The notes beneath the pieces are model-generated. The model did no database searches. It was not told the DNA's origin and saw only the letters and a program-made list of their open reading frames with translations. DNA of 64,000 bases, taken from the NCBI RefSeq assembly GCF_016859125.1, contig NZ_CP069338.1:7689501-7753500 (forward strand). Reading direction: 5' to 3'. Position numbers and translations under genes: made by a program. This document shows positions 42,326 to 51,296 of the stretch, piece by piece. Position 1 is the first letter of the stretch, and each line of letters starts with the position of its first letter. This stretch comes from Archangium violaceum (GTDB taxonomy: Bacteria; Myxococcota; Myxococcia; Myxococcales; Myxococcaceae).

Positions 42326-42350
42326 GTCCCCTCTCCCGAAGGGAGAGGGT
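42326..42350. repeat. REP-like palindromic repeat, copy 3 (core only)
   Basis: CCCTCTCCC (42329-42337), GAA, GGGAGAGGG (42341-42349), lying between the E2-like gene and the convergent htpX stop. The CCCTCACCCCG flank of the other copies is missing. Confidence 0.65.
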
Positions 42351-42351
42351 G

Positions 42352-43311
42352 CTACGCCCAGGCGCCGCGCCAGACGCGAGGCGAGCCCCGGCGGGCCCCC
42401 ATCTCGCGCAGGCGGCGCACCCGCTCGGGGATGGGCGGGTGGGTGGAGAAGAGGTGCATGATGGCACCGCCGGACAGCGGGTTGACGATGAAGAGGTGCG
42501 AGGTGGCGGGCGCCCGATCGTAGGGCATCAGCTCCGCGCCACGCTCCATCTTCATCAGCGCGTCCGCCAGTGCATCCGGATCCCCACACAGCTCCGCGCC
42601 GGTGGCATCCGCGCCGTACTCGCGCGAGCGGCTCACCGCGAGCTGCAGCAGGGTGGCGGCGATGGGCGCCACCAGCAGCACGCCCAGGTTGCCGAGCGTG
42701 TGGGCGAGCCCGTCCTCGTCGTCATCGCGGCTGAGCATGGAGCCGCCGAACCAGAAGAGCATCTGCGCCGCGTAGCTGATGACGCCCGCGAGCGTGGCCG
42801 CCACGGTGCCGATGAGCGTGTCGCGGTTCTTCACGTGCGCCAACTCATGTGCCAGCACGCCCTCCAGCTCCCGCTGATCCAGGAGGTCCACGATGCCGGC
42901 CGTCACCGCCACCGCGGCGTGCTCCGGGTTGCGGCCCGTGGCGAACGCGTTGGGCGTCCGGGTGGGCAGCAGGTAGAGCTTCGGCTTGGGCATGCCCGCG
43001 CGCGCGGCCAGCCGCTCCACCATCTGGTGCAGCCACGGCGCCTCGGTGTACTCCAGCGGCTGCGCGCCATGCATGGCCAGCGCGATCCGATCGCTGAACC
43101 AGTACGAGGCGAAGTTCATCACCACGACGAAGAAGCCCGCGATGACGAGCCCCTGCGGGCCGCCCAGGCGCTCGCCCACGAACAGCAGGAGCGCCGTGAG
43201 CCCGGCCAGCAGCACCGTCGTCTTCAGCGCGTTGCCCAGCCGGTGGCCCCAGCCGCTCCCGCGCAGGCCCTCGGGGGGCATCGACGATCCATACCTTCCG
43301 CCAGCACTCAT
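42352..43311 (-). CDS. htpX: HtpX-like M48 membrane metalloprotease
   Basis: Predicted 319 residues. Two hydrophobic segments near the N-terminus (about 33-50 and 54-72) are followed by YLLPTRTPNAFATGRNPEHAAVAVTAG and the zinc site LAHELAHVKNRDTL (HExxH with the helix, about residue 155), and two more hydrophobic segments. The third zinc ligand Glu lies in SREYGADATGAELCGDP. HtpX degrades misfolded inner-membrane proteins. It differs from the E. coli enzyme mainly in N-terminal length. A candidate promoter lies at 43355-43382. Confidence 0.93.
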   Translation of the reverse strand: MSAGGRYGSSMPPEGLRGSGWGHRLGNALKTTVLLAGLTALLLFVGERLGGPQGLVIAGFFVVVMNFASYWFSDRIALAMHGAQPLEYTEAPWLHQMVERLAARAGMPKPKLYLLPTRTPNAFATGRNPEHAAVAVTAGIVDLLDQRELEGVLAHELAHVKNRDTLIGTVAATLAGVISYAAQMLFWFGGSMLSRDDDEDGLAHTLGNLGVLLVAPIAATLLQLAVSRSREYGADATGAELCGDPDALADALMKMERGAELMPYDRAPATSHLFIVNPLSGGAIMHLFSTHPPIPERVRRLREMGARRGSPRVWRGAWA

Positions 43312-43614
43312 GACGTTGCCTTGCCTTTCCTTTCCCTCTGTGGGGGTCTGAATGAACGTAAACAGGCAACGGGGTGCGTCAAACGCGCTGGCAGTAGCCC
43401 TCGAGGAGGAGGGTGCTCCAGGCGGCCTGGCAATCGCTCGGCCTCTCGCTCGCGCGGATCCTGGCTCCAGGGCTCCCGGGCACCCCTGCCTCGGGGTCCA
43501 TCCGGACTTGGGGTATGACCCTGTTGAAGAGGCGTGGCTTGCGCCTGCTTGCCCTACTTGCTAGGGATTCCAGAATATCGGACACTATCGGCGTTCTTGT
43601 AATTTTTCAGGCAC
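43312..43614. other. 303-nt region between htpX and the mevalonate operon
   Basis: Divergent intergenic region. The htpX-proximal part holds the htpX promoter candidate. The part nearest 43615 (about 43555-43615) is distinctly A/T-rich for this genome (AGAATATCGG, TTGTAATTTTTCAGG) and probably contains the mevalonate-operon promoter, although no clean hexamer pair is visible. No convincing gene was found inside it. Confidence 0.5.
43355..43382 (-). promoter_or_regulatory. Candidate htpX promoter
   Basis: On the minus strand TTGACG (43377-43382), 16-nt spacer, TACGTT (43355-43360), placed about 44 nt before the htpX start codon at 43311. Confidence 0.35.
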
Positions 43615-44703
43615 ATGGTTCCTAAACAGGGCAGGCGGGACGTGATGGGTGAGGAGGCAACGGCGAAGCGTAAGGACGCCCACCTCGACCTGTGCGCGAC
43701 TGGGGATGTCGAACCGGCGGAGAACACCACGCTGCTGGAGTGCGTGCGGCTGGTGCACTGCGCGATGCCGGAGATGGCGGTGGACGAGGTGGACCTCTCC
43801 ACCGAGTTCCTCGGCAAGAAGTTGCGCTATCCGCTGCTGATCACCGGCATGACGGGCGGTACGGAGCGGGCCGGGGTCGTGAACCGGGACATGGCGACGC
43901 TCGCCGAGCGGCACGGGCTGGCCTTTGGCGTGGGCAGCCAGCGCGCCATGGCGGAGAACCCGCAGGCGGCGGACAGCTATGTGGTGCGGCAGGTGGCGCC
44001 CACGGTGCCGCTGCTGGGCAACATCGGCCTGTACCAGGCGGTGGAGCTGGGCGTGGACGGGGTCCAGCGGCTGGCGGAGGCCATCAACGCGGACGGCATG
44101 GCGCTGCACCTCAACGCCGGCCAGGAGCTCACCCAACCCGAGGGCGATCGCGACTTCCGCGGTGGCTACAAGGTGGTGGAGGGGCTGGTGCGCGTCTTCG
44201 GCTCGCGTCTGCTGGTGAAGGAGACGGGGTGTGGCATCGGCCCCGAGGTGGCGCGCCGCCTGGTGGACCTGGGGGTGCGCAACCTGGATGTGTCGGGGCT
44301 GGGTGGCACCTCGTGGGTGCGGGTGGAGCAGCTGCGCGCCACGGGCGTGCAGGCCCAGGTGGGCGCGGAGTTCTCGAGCTGGGGCATCCCCACCGCGGCG
44401 GCCATCGCCTCCGTGCGCAGGGCGGTGGGCCCGGAGCCCCGGCTGGTGGCCTCGGGAGGTCTGCGCACCGGCCTGGACGCGGCGAAGGTACTCGCGCTGG
44501 GCGCGGATGTGGCGGGCATGGCGCTCCCTCTCTTCCGTGCTCAGCAGACAGGCGGACTGGAAGGGGCCGAGCAGGCGCTCGCCATCATCCTCTCCGGTCT
44601 CCGTCAGGCGCTCGTGCTCACCGGCAGCAGGAACTGCGAGGAGCTGAGGCGTAAACCCCGCGTGATCATGGGCCAGTTGAAGGACTGGCTCGAGGCACTG
44701 TAG
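43615..44703 (+). CDS. fni: Type 2 isopentenyl-diphosphate delta-isomerase
   Basis: Predicted 362 residues from ATG 43615, or 352 from ATG 43645 (MGEEATAKRKDAHLD), which has a GCGGGA upstream. The FMN-dependent IDI-2 signatures are TAKRKDAHLDLC at the start, LLITGMTGGTERAGVVNRDMA (about 75-95), GVGSQRAM, HLNAGQELTQPEGDRDF (Glu/Gln catalytic region, about 163-180), KETGCGIG and LDVSGLGGTSWVRVE. It interconverts IPP and DMAPP using reduced FMN. First gene of the mevalonate operon. Confidence 0.95.
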   Translation: MVPKQGRRDVMGEEATAKRKDAHLDLCATGDVEPAENTTLLECVRLVHCAMPEMAVDEVDLSTEFLGKKLRYPLLITGMTGGTERAGVVNRDMATLAERHGLAFGVGSQRAMAENPQAADSYVVRQVAPTVPLLGNIGLYQAVELGVDGVQRLAEAINADGMALHLNAGQELTQPEGDRDFRGGYKVVEGLVRVFGSRLLVKETGCGIGPEVARRLVDLGVRNLDVSGLGGTSWVRVEQLRATGVQAQVGAEFSSWGIPTAAAIASVRRAVGPEPRLVASGGLRTGLDAAKVLALGADVAGMALPLFRAQQTGGLEGAEQALAIILSGLRQALVLTGSRNCEELRRKPRVIMGQLKDWLEAL

Positions 44704-44750
44704 GGATTATTCCCGCGGCCCCCGAAATGCCTTCCGCAGTGGAGAAACGA

Positions 44751-46079
44751 ATGTCTGAAACGCTGACGTCCCGGTTGTCTGGTTTCCACAAGCTGTCGAT
44801 GGTGGAGCGGCACGAGAAGCTCTCCCAGATGCTGAACCTGGACGAGATGGACCTGGCGCAGCTCCAGGGCATCAGCGCGCTCCAGCCGGGTCTGGCCAAC
44901 CAGATGATCGAGAACGCCGTGGGGACGTTCTCCCTGCCGCTGGGGCTCGGGCTGAACCTGCAGATCAACGGCCGGGACTACCTGGTGCCGATGGCGGTGG
45001 AGGAGCCCTCGGTGGTGGCGGCGGTCTCCTTCGCGTCGAAGATCGTCCGCGAGGCGGGCGGCTTCTCCGCCGAGGCCGATGATCCCGTGATGATCGGCCA
45101 GGTGCAGCTCACCCGCTATGGGGACCCGACCGAGGCGACGAAGAAGATCCTCGCGTCCAAGGAGGCGCTGCTCGCGCTGGCCAACAGCTTCCACCCGTCC
45201 ATGGTGAAGCGTGGCGGTGGCTGCAAGGACATCGAGGTGCGCGTCCTGCCGGCCCCCGAGGGCCCGCGCGGCGAACCGCTGCTCGTCGTCCACCTGATCA
45301 TCGACACGCAGGAGGCGATGGGGGCCAACCTCATCAACACCATGGCCGAGGGCGTGGCGCCGCTGCTCGAGCAGCTCACCGGCGGCAAGGTGTTCCTGCG
45401 CATCCTCTCCAACCTGGCGGACCGGCGGCTGGCGCGCGCCACGTGCCGGATTCCGGTGGAGATGCTGGCGGACTTCGACATGCCGGGTGCGTCCATCGCC
45501 GAGGGCATCTACCAGGCGAGCCGTTTCGCGCTGGCGGATCCATACCGGGCGGCCACGCACAACAAGGGCATCATGAACGGCATCGACTCGGCGGCCATCG
45601 CCGCGGGCCAGGACTGGCGCGCCATCGAGGCGGGCGCGCATGCCTTCGCGTGCCGGGACGGTCAGTACCGGCCGCTGTCCACGTGGCACGTGGATGACGG
45701 GCACCTGGTGGGCCGCATCGAGCTGCCCATGGCGCTGGGCCTGGTGGGCGGTCCCATCAAGATCCACCCGGGCGTGCAGGTGGCCATGAAGATCCTGCAG
45801 GTGTCGTCGGCGCGCGAGCTGTCCATGGTGTTCGCGGCGGTGGGACTGGCGCAGAACTTCGCGGCGGTGCGGGCGCTGGGCTCCATTGGCATCCAGAAGG
45901 GCCACATGGCGCTGCACGCGCGGTGCGTGGCGGTGACGGCGGGCGCGCGGGGTGACTGGGTGGAGAAGATCGCCGAGCTGCTGGTGACGGCGGGCCACGT
46001 GAAGGTGGAGAAGGCGCGGGAGATCATCGCCTCGCTGTCGGCCGAGGACTTCCGCGCGGCCACGGGCACCGAGGGCTGA
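44751..46079 (+). CDS. mvaA: Hydroxymethylglutaryl-CoA reductase, class II
   Basis: Predicted 442 residues from MSETLTSRLSGFHKLSMVER, where a GGAG lies upstream. Class II HMGR signatures are visible: LQGISALQPGLANQMIENAVGTFSLPLGLG, the catalytic Glu in VAVEEPSVVAAVSFAS (here AMAVEEPS), Lys in MVKRGGGCKDIEVR, NTMAEGVAPLL and the C-terminal His in QKGHMALHAR. It reduces HMG-CoA to mevalonate, class II enzymes commonly with NADH. Second gene of the operon. HMG-CoA synthase, which must supply the substrate, is not in the window. Confidence 0.95.
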   Translation: MSETLTSRLSGFHKLSMVERHEKLSQMLNLDEMDLAQLQGISALQPGLANQMIENAVGTFSLPLGLGLNLQINGRDYLVPMAVEEPSVVAAVSFASKIVREAGGFSAEADDPVMIGQVQLTRYGDPTEATKKILASKEALLALANSFHPSMVKRGGGCKDIEVRVLPAPEGPRGEPLLVVHLIIDTQEAMGANLINTMAEGVAPLLEQLTGGKVFLRILSNLADRRLARATCRIPVEMLADFDMPGASIAEGIYQASRFALADPYRAATHNKGIMNGIDSAAIAAGQDWRAIEAGAHAFACRDGQYRPLSTWHVDDGHLVGRIELPMALGLVGGPIKIHPGVQVAMKILQVSSARELSMVFAAVGLAQNFAAVRALGSIGIQKGHMALHARCVAVTAGARGDWVEKIAELLVTAGHVKVEKAREIIASLSAEDFRAATGTEG

Positions 46080-46114
46080 ATCCTCCCGCTTCCCCTGGGA
46101 GAAACAGGAAATAC

Positions 46115-47068
46115 ATGGACACGAACGACTCTTCCTCCCTGTCTGGCTTCGGTGCGGGCAAGGTCATCCTGCTGGGTGAGCACAGCGTGGTGTACGGCTA
46201 CCCGGCGCTGGCCGGTCCCCTGTCGCGAGGCGTGAGGGCACGCGGCGAGGCGTCGAACAAGTGCCAGCTCGTCATTCCGGAGGCACTGACGCCGGAGCAG
46301 CGCAAGGTGCTGAAGGCGGCCTTCGCACGGGCGATGGCGGCTTGCGGCGAGCCCGGGGTGAAGGTGTCGTTCGATACGGATCTTCCGTTGTCCATGGGCC
46401 TGGGTAGCTCCGGGGCGCTGTCGGTGGCGTGCGCGCGCGTGCTGCTGCAGGCGGCCGGGCGCAAGACGTCCGCGAGCGAGGTGGCGGCCGTGGCGTGGGA
46501 GATGGAGCAGGAGTTCCACGGCACGCCCTCGGGCGTGGACCACACGACGAGCGCCATGGAGCAGCTCATCCTCTACCGCCGCAAGCCGGGCGCGGAGCAG
46601 GGCCGGGCGAAGGTGGTGGAGAGCCCCAAGCCGGTGAAGCTGGTGGTGGTGATGGCGGGCGCTCGCAGCCCCACGAAGCTGACGGTGGGCGCGCTGCGCG
46701 AGCGCCAGAAGCGCTGGTCGGAGCGCTACCAGCGCATCTTCCGGGAGATCGGCCTGCTCGCCTCCGAGGGCGCCGAGGCCGTGGAGGAGGGAGATCTGGA
46801 GGCCCTGGGCGACGTGATGAACGTCAACCACGGCCTGCTCGCGGCGCTGGGCCTGTCGTCGCCGGGGTTGGACGACATGGTGCACCGGCTGCGCAACATG
46901 GGCGCGCTGGGAGCCAAGCTGACCGGGGCGGGAGGGGATGGCGGCGCCGTCATTGGCCTCTTCACCGACACGGGCCCGGTGGTGCACGAGCTCACGCGGC
47001 TCGGCATCCGGTGCTTCGACAGCCAGCTCGCGGGACCGCGGGCCGAGGGAACCAGGGGGGCGGCATGA
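46115..47068 (+). CDS. mvk: Mevalonate kinase
   Basis: Predicted 317 residues of the GHMP kinase family. Visible motifs are the N-terminal GAGKVILLGEHSVVYGYPALA, motif 2 LPLSMGLGSSGALSVACAR (about 90-108), catalytic-region FHGTPSGVDHTTS (about 131-143) and motif 3 KLTGAGGDGGAVIGL (about 269-283). It phosphorylates mevalonate at O-5. The C-terminus overlaps the start of mvaD (ATGA at 47065-47068), implying coupled translation. Confidence 0.95.
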   Translation: MDTNDSSSLSGFGAGKVILLGEHSVVYGYPALAGPLSRGVRARGEASNKCQLVIPEALTPEQRKVLKAAFARAMAACGEPGVKVSFDTDLPLSMGLGSSGALSVACARVLLQAAGRKTSASEVAAVAWEMEQEFHGTPSGVDHTTSAMEQLILYRRKPGAEQGRAKVVESPKPVKLVVVMAGARSPTKLTVGALRERQKRWSERYQRIFREIGLLASEGAEAVEEGDLEALGDVMNVNHGLLAALGLSSPGLDDMVHRLRNMGALGAKLTGAGGDGGAVIGLFTDTGPVVHELTRLGIRCFDSQLAGPRAEGTRGAA

Positions 47069-48057
47069 AGGCGACCGCTCGGGCCCATCCCAACCTGGCG
47101 CTGGTGAAGTACTGGGGCAAGCGCGACGACGCGCTCATCCTCCCCCACCAGTCGAGTCTCTCCATGACGTTGTCGCCGCTGGCGGTGCGGACGACGGTGG
47201 CCTTCGGCGAGGGCTCGGCCGACGAGGTGGAGCTCAACGGCTACGTGGCCAAGGGAAGCGAACGCGACCGCGTGCTGCGCGTGCTGGACGCGGTTCGCGC
47301 GGAGGTGAAGGGCCGCGAGCTCGGCCCGGCGAAGATGGTGTCGCGCGGGGACTTCCCGGCGTCGGCGGGACTGGCGAGCAGCGCGGCGGGCTTCGCGGCG
47401 CTGGCGGTGGCGGCTCGCGCGGCGGCGGGGCTGCCGGCGGATCCGAAGGCGGCGAGCATCCTCTCCCGGTTGGGGAGCGGCTCGGCGTGCCGCAGCGTGC
47501 AGGGTGGCTTCTGCGAGTGGATGCGGGGCGAGCGCCCGGACGGCACGGACAGCTACGCGGTGCAGCGCTTCGACGAGAAGCACTGGCCGCAGCTGCGCAT
47601 GGTGGTGGCCATCGTCAGCCGCGACGAGAAGGAAGTGAAGTCGCGCGACGGCATGAAGAACGCCGTGGAGACGAGCCCGTACTACCCGGCCTGGGTGAAG
47701 GACGCCGAGGCCGAGGTGGTGCGCGCGCGCGAGTTCCTCGCGAAGAAGGACCTGCAGGCGCTGGGCGAGATGTGCGAGCGCAACGCGTGGAGGATGCACG
47801 CCACGTCGCTCGCGGCGGATCCCCCGCTCTGCTACCTGATGCCGAAGACGCTGGAGCTGATCCACTCGCTGCGCGAGCAGCGCAAGAAGGGCGTGCCGGT
47901 GTGGTTCACGCTGGACGCGGGGCCGAACCCCTGCATCCTGACGGACGCGGCGAACGAGGTGGCGGCGGAGGCGGTGGCGCGGGCGTGTGGCGCCACCGAG
48001 GTGGTGCGGTGCGTGCCGGGTGGTGACGCGGTGCTGCTGACGGAGCATCTGTTCTGA
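47065..48057 (+). CDS. mvaD: Diphosphomevalonate decarboxylase
   Basis: Predicted 330 residues. The start MKATARAHPNLALVKYWGKRD, LPHQSSLSMTLSPLAVRTTV and motif 2 PASAGLASSAAGFAAL (about 95-110), then GSGSACRSVQGGFCEW (about 137-152) and DAGPNPCILT near the C-terminus, are specific to the MvaD family. The enzyme makes IPP from mevalonate 5-diphosphate with ATP. The catalytic Asp is in FTLDAGPN. It overlaps both neighbours in the operon by 1-4 nt. Confidence 0.95.
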   Translation: MKATARAHPNLALVKYWGKRDDALILPHQSSLSMTLSPLAVRTTVAFGEGSADEVELNGYVAKGSERDRVLRVLDAVRAEVKGRELGPAKMVSRGDFPASAGLASSAAGFAALAVAARAAAGLPADPKAASILSRLGSGSACRSVQGGFCEWMRGERPDGTDSYAVQRFDEKHWPQLRMVVAIVSRDEKEVKSRDGMKNAVETSPYYPAWVKDAEAEVVRAREFLAKKDLQALGEMCERNAWRMHATSLAADPPLCYLMPKTLELIHSLREQRKKGVPVWFTLDAGPNPCILTDAANEVAAEAVARACGATEVVRCVPGGDAVLLTEHLF

Positions 48058-49136
48058 TGGAGCGCGCGCTCTCGGCCCCGGGGAAGCTGTTCGTGTCCGG
48101 CGAGTACGCCGTGCTGTGGGGCGGCGTGTCGCGTGTGGCGGCGGTGGGGCCGCGAACGTCGGCGCTGGTGCGTCGGCGCGCGGACAGCCTGGTGCACGTG
48201 TGCGTGGAGGAGGGGACGCTGTCGGGGCGGACGACGCCTCGGGGCGTGAAGTGGGATCGCGAGGTTCCGCCGGGCTTCTCCTTCGTGGCGCGCACGCTGG
48301 ACGAGGCGCTGCGGCTGCACGGGCGGGAGTCCGTGGGCTTCGACCTGGCGGTGTCCCCGTCGGCGGTGGGCCCCAACGGGCGCAAGCTGGGCATGGGTGG
48401 TAGCGCGTGCGCCACGGTGCTCGCGGCGGACGCGGTGCGCTTCGTGTTGGAGGAGAAGTTCGATGCGCTGAAGGTGGCGCTCGTCTCCCACGCGGCGGCG
48501 CAGGGCGGGAAGGGCAGTGGTGGCGACGTGGCCGCGAGCTACGCGGGCGGCGTGGTGCGCTACCGGCGCTACGAGGTGTCGGGCCTCATCGAGGCGTCGA
48601 GCGCCGGTGGTTACCGCGCGGCGCTGGACGCGGCTCCCACGGTGGACGTGTGGCGGCTGCCCGTGCCCAGGGTGTCGCTGGGCTACGCCTTCACCGGGGA
48701 GAGCGCCTCGACGCGGGTGCTCATCTCGCAGGTGGAGGCGAAGATGGGCGAGGCGGGGCGCCGGGCCTTCGTGGAGCGCTCGGACGCGCTGGGGCACGAG
48801 ATCGAAGTGGGGCTCGGGGGCGGGGACTTCCGCGCCTTCTCCGAGGCGGTGCGCGAGCAGCACGCGCTGCTCCAGGAGCTGGGCCCGCTGGAGACCGAGC
48901 CGATGCGCCGGGTGCTGGGCATGGCCTCGGCGTACGGGTGCGTGGGCAAGCAGTCCGGCGCCGGTGGTGGGGACGGGTGCATCCTGTTCGCCCCGGACGC
49001 GGAGAAGCGGGCCGCGCTGCTGGAGGGCATCCGCGCGCGGGGCTTCCACACCCTGGAGCTCGAGGTGGAGCCCGGCGTGCGCGGGGAAGCACAGCCGGAC
49101 GCGCGGCTGCGCTCGTGGCTCGATGCCTCGCGGTAG
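48057..49136 (+). CDS. Phosphomevalonate kinase-like GHMP kinase
   Basis: Predicted 359 residues, start codon overlapping the mvaD stop (TGATG). Motif 1 LSAPGKLFVSGEYAVLWGG, motif 2 KLGMGGSACATVLAADAV (about 110-127), GGKGSGGDVAASYAGGVVRY and motif 3 KQSGAGGGDGCILFAPD (about 297-313) place it in the GHMP family, closest in pattern to phosphomevalonate kinase. With MVK and MvaD already present it most likely supplies the missing step from phosphomevalonate to diphosphomevalonate. It is the last gene of the operon. Confidence 0.88.
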   Translation: MERALSAPGKLFVSGEYAVLWGGVSRVAAVGPRTSALVRRRADSLVHVCVEEGTLSGRTTPRGVKWDREVPPGFSFVARTLDEALRLHGRESVGFDLAVSPSAVGPNGRKLGMGGSACATVLAADAVRFVLEEKFDALKVALVSHAAAQGGKGSGGDVAASYAGGVVRYRRYEVSGLIEASSAGGYRAALDAAPTVDVWRLPVPRVSLGYAFTGESASTRVLISQVEAKMGEAGRRAFVERSDALGHEIEVGLGGGDFRAFSEAVREQHALLQELGPLETEPMRRVLGMASAYGCVGKQSGAGGGDGCILFAPDAEKRAALLEGIRARGFHTLELEVEPGVRGEAQPDARLRSWLDASR

Positions 49137-49150
49137 GCCGCGGGACCGGC

Positions 49151-49498
49151 TCACCTGGCGTGGAGCGGTCGCCTCGTGCGCAGGGCCAGCTGTCCGGCTC
49201 GCCTGCTCGGGAGGAGTGACAGGGCCGCGACGAGAAGACCCACGATGATGCTGTTCACGGTGGGCGCCATCTCGTCGCTGTACCCGAGCAGGAACGGCGA
49301 GGCGGCGAGCCACAGGCCGAGCGCGGTGTCGACGAAGCGGAAGGCGGGAATCGAATCGGCCACCAGCACGAAGAGGAAGAGGCAGAGGCCCACGGTGACC
49401 GTGTTGGCCCGGGCCTCCGGAGCTCCGAATCCTCCGAGGATGAACGGCGAGACGACGAGCCAGACGCACAGCAGCATGCTCGACCAGCGAGCCCTCAT
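49151..49498 (-). CDS. SPW-repeat family membrane protein
   Basis: Predicted 115 residues from MRARWSSMLLCVWLVVSPFILGG. Four hydrophobic segments carry two SPW-type repeats, WLVVSPFILGG and LWLAASPFLLGYS, the hallmark of PF03779-type proteins. The C-terminus is basic (RRAGQLALRTRRPLHAR). Function unknown. It is convergent with the end of the phosphomevalonate kinase gene. Confidence 0.85.
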   Translation of the reverse strand: MRARWSSMLLCVWLVVSPFILGGFGAPEARANTVTVGLCLFLFVLVADSIPAFRFVDTALGLWLAASPFLLGYSDEMAPTVNSIIVGLLVAALSLLPSRRAGQLALRTRRPLHAR

Positions 49499-49738
49499 GA
49501 CGGCCTCCTTGTAGCGAGGGTCTTCCCAGCAAGGTGAGGTCCGCGCCGAGCTTCCCGCAAGGCGGCTCGAGGGGCAGAGGCGCGTGTGGCCCGGTGTGAG
49601 CGGGGGAGCCCCTGGGCGGGAGGTTCCCCGGAGGGCCGGGTGATGAGTGCTCCTCGCGCTGACTTCATGGCTTCCGTGCTGGAGACGGCACACCGCTACC
49701 CGGGCAGAATGGGGACCGTGCGCACCGGCGAATGGCTC

Positions 49739-50617
49739 ATGAGGAAGACGGCCCACCATCTGTTGCTGCTCGTATCGCTCTCCGCCCTCCTGGGGGATCC
49801 GGGCGGGTCGGTGGCGGCCCCGCCCGCGCCGCGTCAGCCCACGAAGGACGAGCGGGCCCGCTACTCCTGGCTCTCCGCGGAGCGCGCCATCCGCCCGCTC
49901 GCCGAGGCGATTCCGCCGCCATCCGGGTACACGCGGGTGGCCGTCGAGGAGGGCTCCTTCGGGGCGTGGCTGCGCGGGCTTCCGCTGCGTCCGGCCGGTG
50001 CTCCGGTGCGGGACTTCCGGGGCAACGACATCCTGGCCGGGGATGCCGCCGCGCTCGCGGCGGTGGCGGAGCTGGACGTGGGCCCGGCCGATCTCCAGCA
50101 GTGCGCGGACTCCATCATCCGCCTGCATGCGGAGTGGTTGTGGTCGCGGGGCCAGAAGGAGCGCATCACCTACCGCTTCACCAGCGGGCACCCGGCCTCC
50201 TGGACGCGTTACGCCGCGGGCGAGCGTGCGCGGGTCTCCGGCTCCAAGGTGACGTGGGTGAAGAACGGACCGGTGGATGGCTCGCGAGCCTCGTTCCGCG
50301 CGTACCTGGACCTGGTCTTCACCTACGCGGGGACACTGTCCCTGTCCGCCGAGGCGCGGCGGCCGGGGCGCGAGGACGTGCGGCCCGGTGACTTCTTCGT
50401 GCTGGGCGGCAGTCCGGGGCATGCGGTGCTGGTGTTGGACGTGGCTCGCAACGCCTCGGGTGCGCGCGTGGCACTGCTCGGCCAGGGCTTCACCCCCGCG
50501 CAGGACTTCCACGTGCTCTCCCCGGGCAAGGACGGCCCCTGGTTCTCGCTGGACGTCCACGAGGTGGCCACGCCCTTCTGGAAGCCCTTCCCCTGGTCCT
50601 CGCTCCGCCGGTTGTGA
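49739..50617 (+). CDS. DUF4846 family secreted protein
   Basis: Predicted 292 residues from MRKTAHHLLLLVSLSALLG, which gives a normal signal peptide with cleavage near GGSVAA. Longer starts are possible upstream but lack a signal. The mature part matches DUF4846-type proteins: YTRVAVEEGSFGAWLRGLPLRP, NDILAGDAAALAAVAELDVGPADLQQCADSIIRLHAEWLW and VRPGDFFVLGGSPGHAVLVLDVA, ending in FWKPFPWSSLRRL. The function is unknown. The conserved GHAVLVLD part resembles a papain/NlpC-like strand, which is only suggestive. Confidence 0.85.
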   Translation: MRKTAHHLLLLVSLSALLGDPGGSVAAPPAPRQPTKDERARYSWLSAERAIRPLAEAIPPPSGYTRVAVEEGSFGAWLRGLPLRPAGAPVRDFRGNDILAGDAAALAAVAELDVGPADLQQCADSIIRLHAEWLWSRGQKERITYRFTSGHPASWTRYAAGERARVSGSKVTWVKNGPVDGSRASFRAYLDLVFTYAGTLSLSAEARRPGREDVRPGDFFVLGGSPGHAVLVLDVARNASGARVALLGQGFTPAQDFHVLSPGKDGPWFSLDVHEVATPFWKPFPWSSLRRL

Positions 50618-50677
50618 GGTGGGTCATTTCACACCAACCCATGGGTGGGTCATTTCTCATGAAAAAACATGGGACAG

Positions 50678-50705
50678 GTGTCATTGGACCTCGTTGGTGT
50701 ATACT
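50678..50705 (+). promoter_or_regulatory. Candidate promoter of the NTF2-like gene
   Basis: GTGTCA (50678-50683), 16-nt spacer, perfect -10 TATACT (50700-50705), 45 nt before the ATG at 50751. Upstream the 11-mer TGGGTCATTTC occurs twice, beginning near 50620 and 50645, and may be an operator pair. Confidence 0.4.
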
Positions 50706-50750
50706 CGTGTTCAAGATTTTCGCCGCCACGGCACATGTGGGAGCACGAGG

Positions 50751-51221
50751 ATGACCGTCTCGAACTTTTCCGCCCGTCTGATGTTCGTGATGGTCCTCCT
50801 GGTGGCGGGTCAGGGCCTGGCCGAGCCGAAGAAGGACAAGGATCCCGCCTTCGAGTGTCCGAAGCTGTCGAAGAAGCTCAGCGCGGAGGAGGTCTTCGCG
50901 GGCCGGATGGAGGCGCTGCTCGCCGGGAACCTGGATCTCGCCTTCTGCTACTACGCCGAGGACGCGGTGATCGTCCTACCGGGCTCGGTGGTCCAGGGAC
51001 GTGAGCAGGTGCGGATTGCCTTCACGAATTTCGGGTCTGTCTTTGGGGGAGTGATTCCCCAGCCGTCGTCGGTCACCATCTCGGGGGAGATCGTGCTGGC
51101 CACCTTCTCGCTCGACACTCCACATGCTTCCGTACAGGACGGCGCGGATACGTTCGTGATTCGCGATGGGCGCATTCAGGCGCAGACGGTCCATGCCAGT
51201 ATCGTCTTCCACGCGCCCTGA
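50751..51221 (+). CDS. Secreted SnoaL/NTF2-like protein
   Basis: Predicted 156 residues. The signal peptide (about 1-24, MFVMVLLVAGQGLAEP) is followed by an NTF2-like fold: EEVFAGRMEALLAGNLDLAFCYYAEDAVIVLPGSVVQGREQVRIAF near residues 50-100, then beta strands ending DTFVIRDGRIQAQTVHASIVF. Such small ligand-binding or ketosteroid-isomerase-like domains cover many roles. No catalytic pair is certain. It lies 75 nt upstream of the ThDP-enzyme gene on the same strand, with its own promoter candidate. Confidence 0.78.
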   Translation: MTVSNFSARLMFVMVLLVAGQGLAEPKKDKDPAFECPKLSKKLSAEEVFAGRMEALLAGNLDLAFCYYAEDAVIVLPGSVVQGREQVRIAFTNFGSVFGGVIPQPSSVTISGEIVLATFSLDTPHASVQDGADTFVIRDGRIQAQTVHASIVFHAP

Positions 51222-51296
51222 GTCCCCGCGCCGTGCCGCCCTTCGCGGGTAGGCCGAGATTCTTCACCAGAGCGCGTATCAGTCAGGAGGCCAGGA

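Noticed and set aside
43379-43585. 68-codon minus-strand frame between htpX and the mevalonate operon
   Set aside because: No ribosome site or family pattern, and it would lie across the operon promoter region. It was kept only as an unproven possibility.
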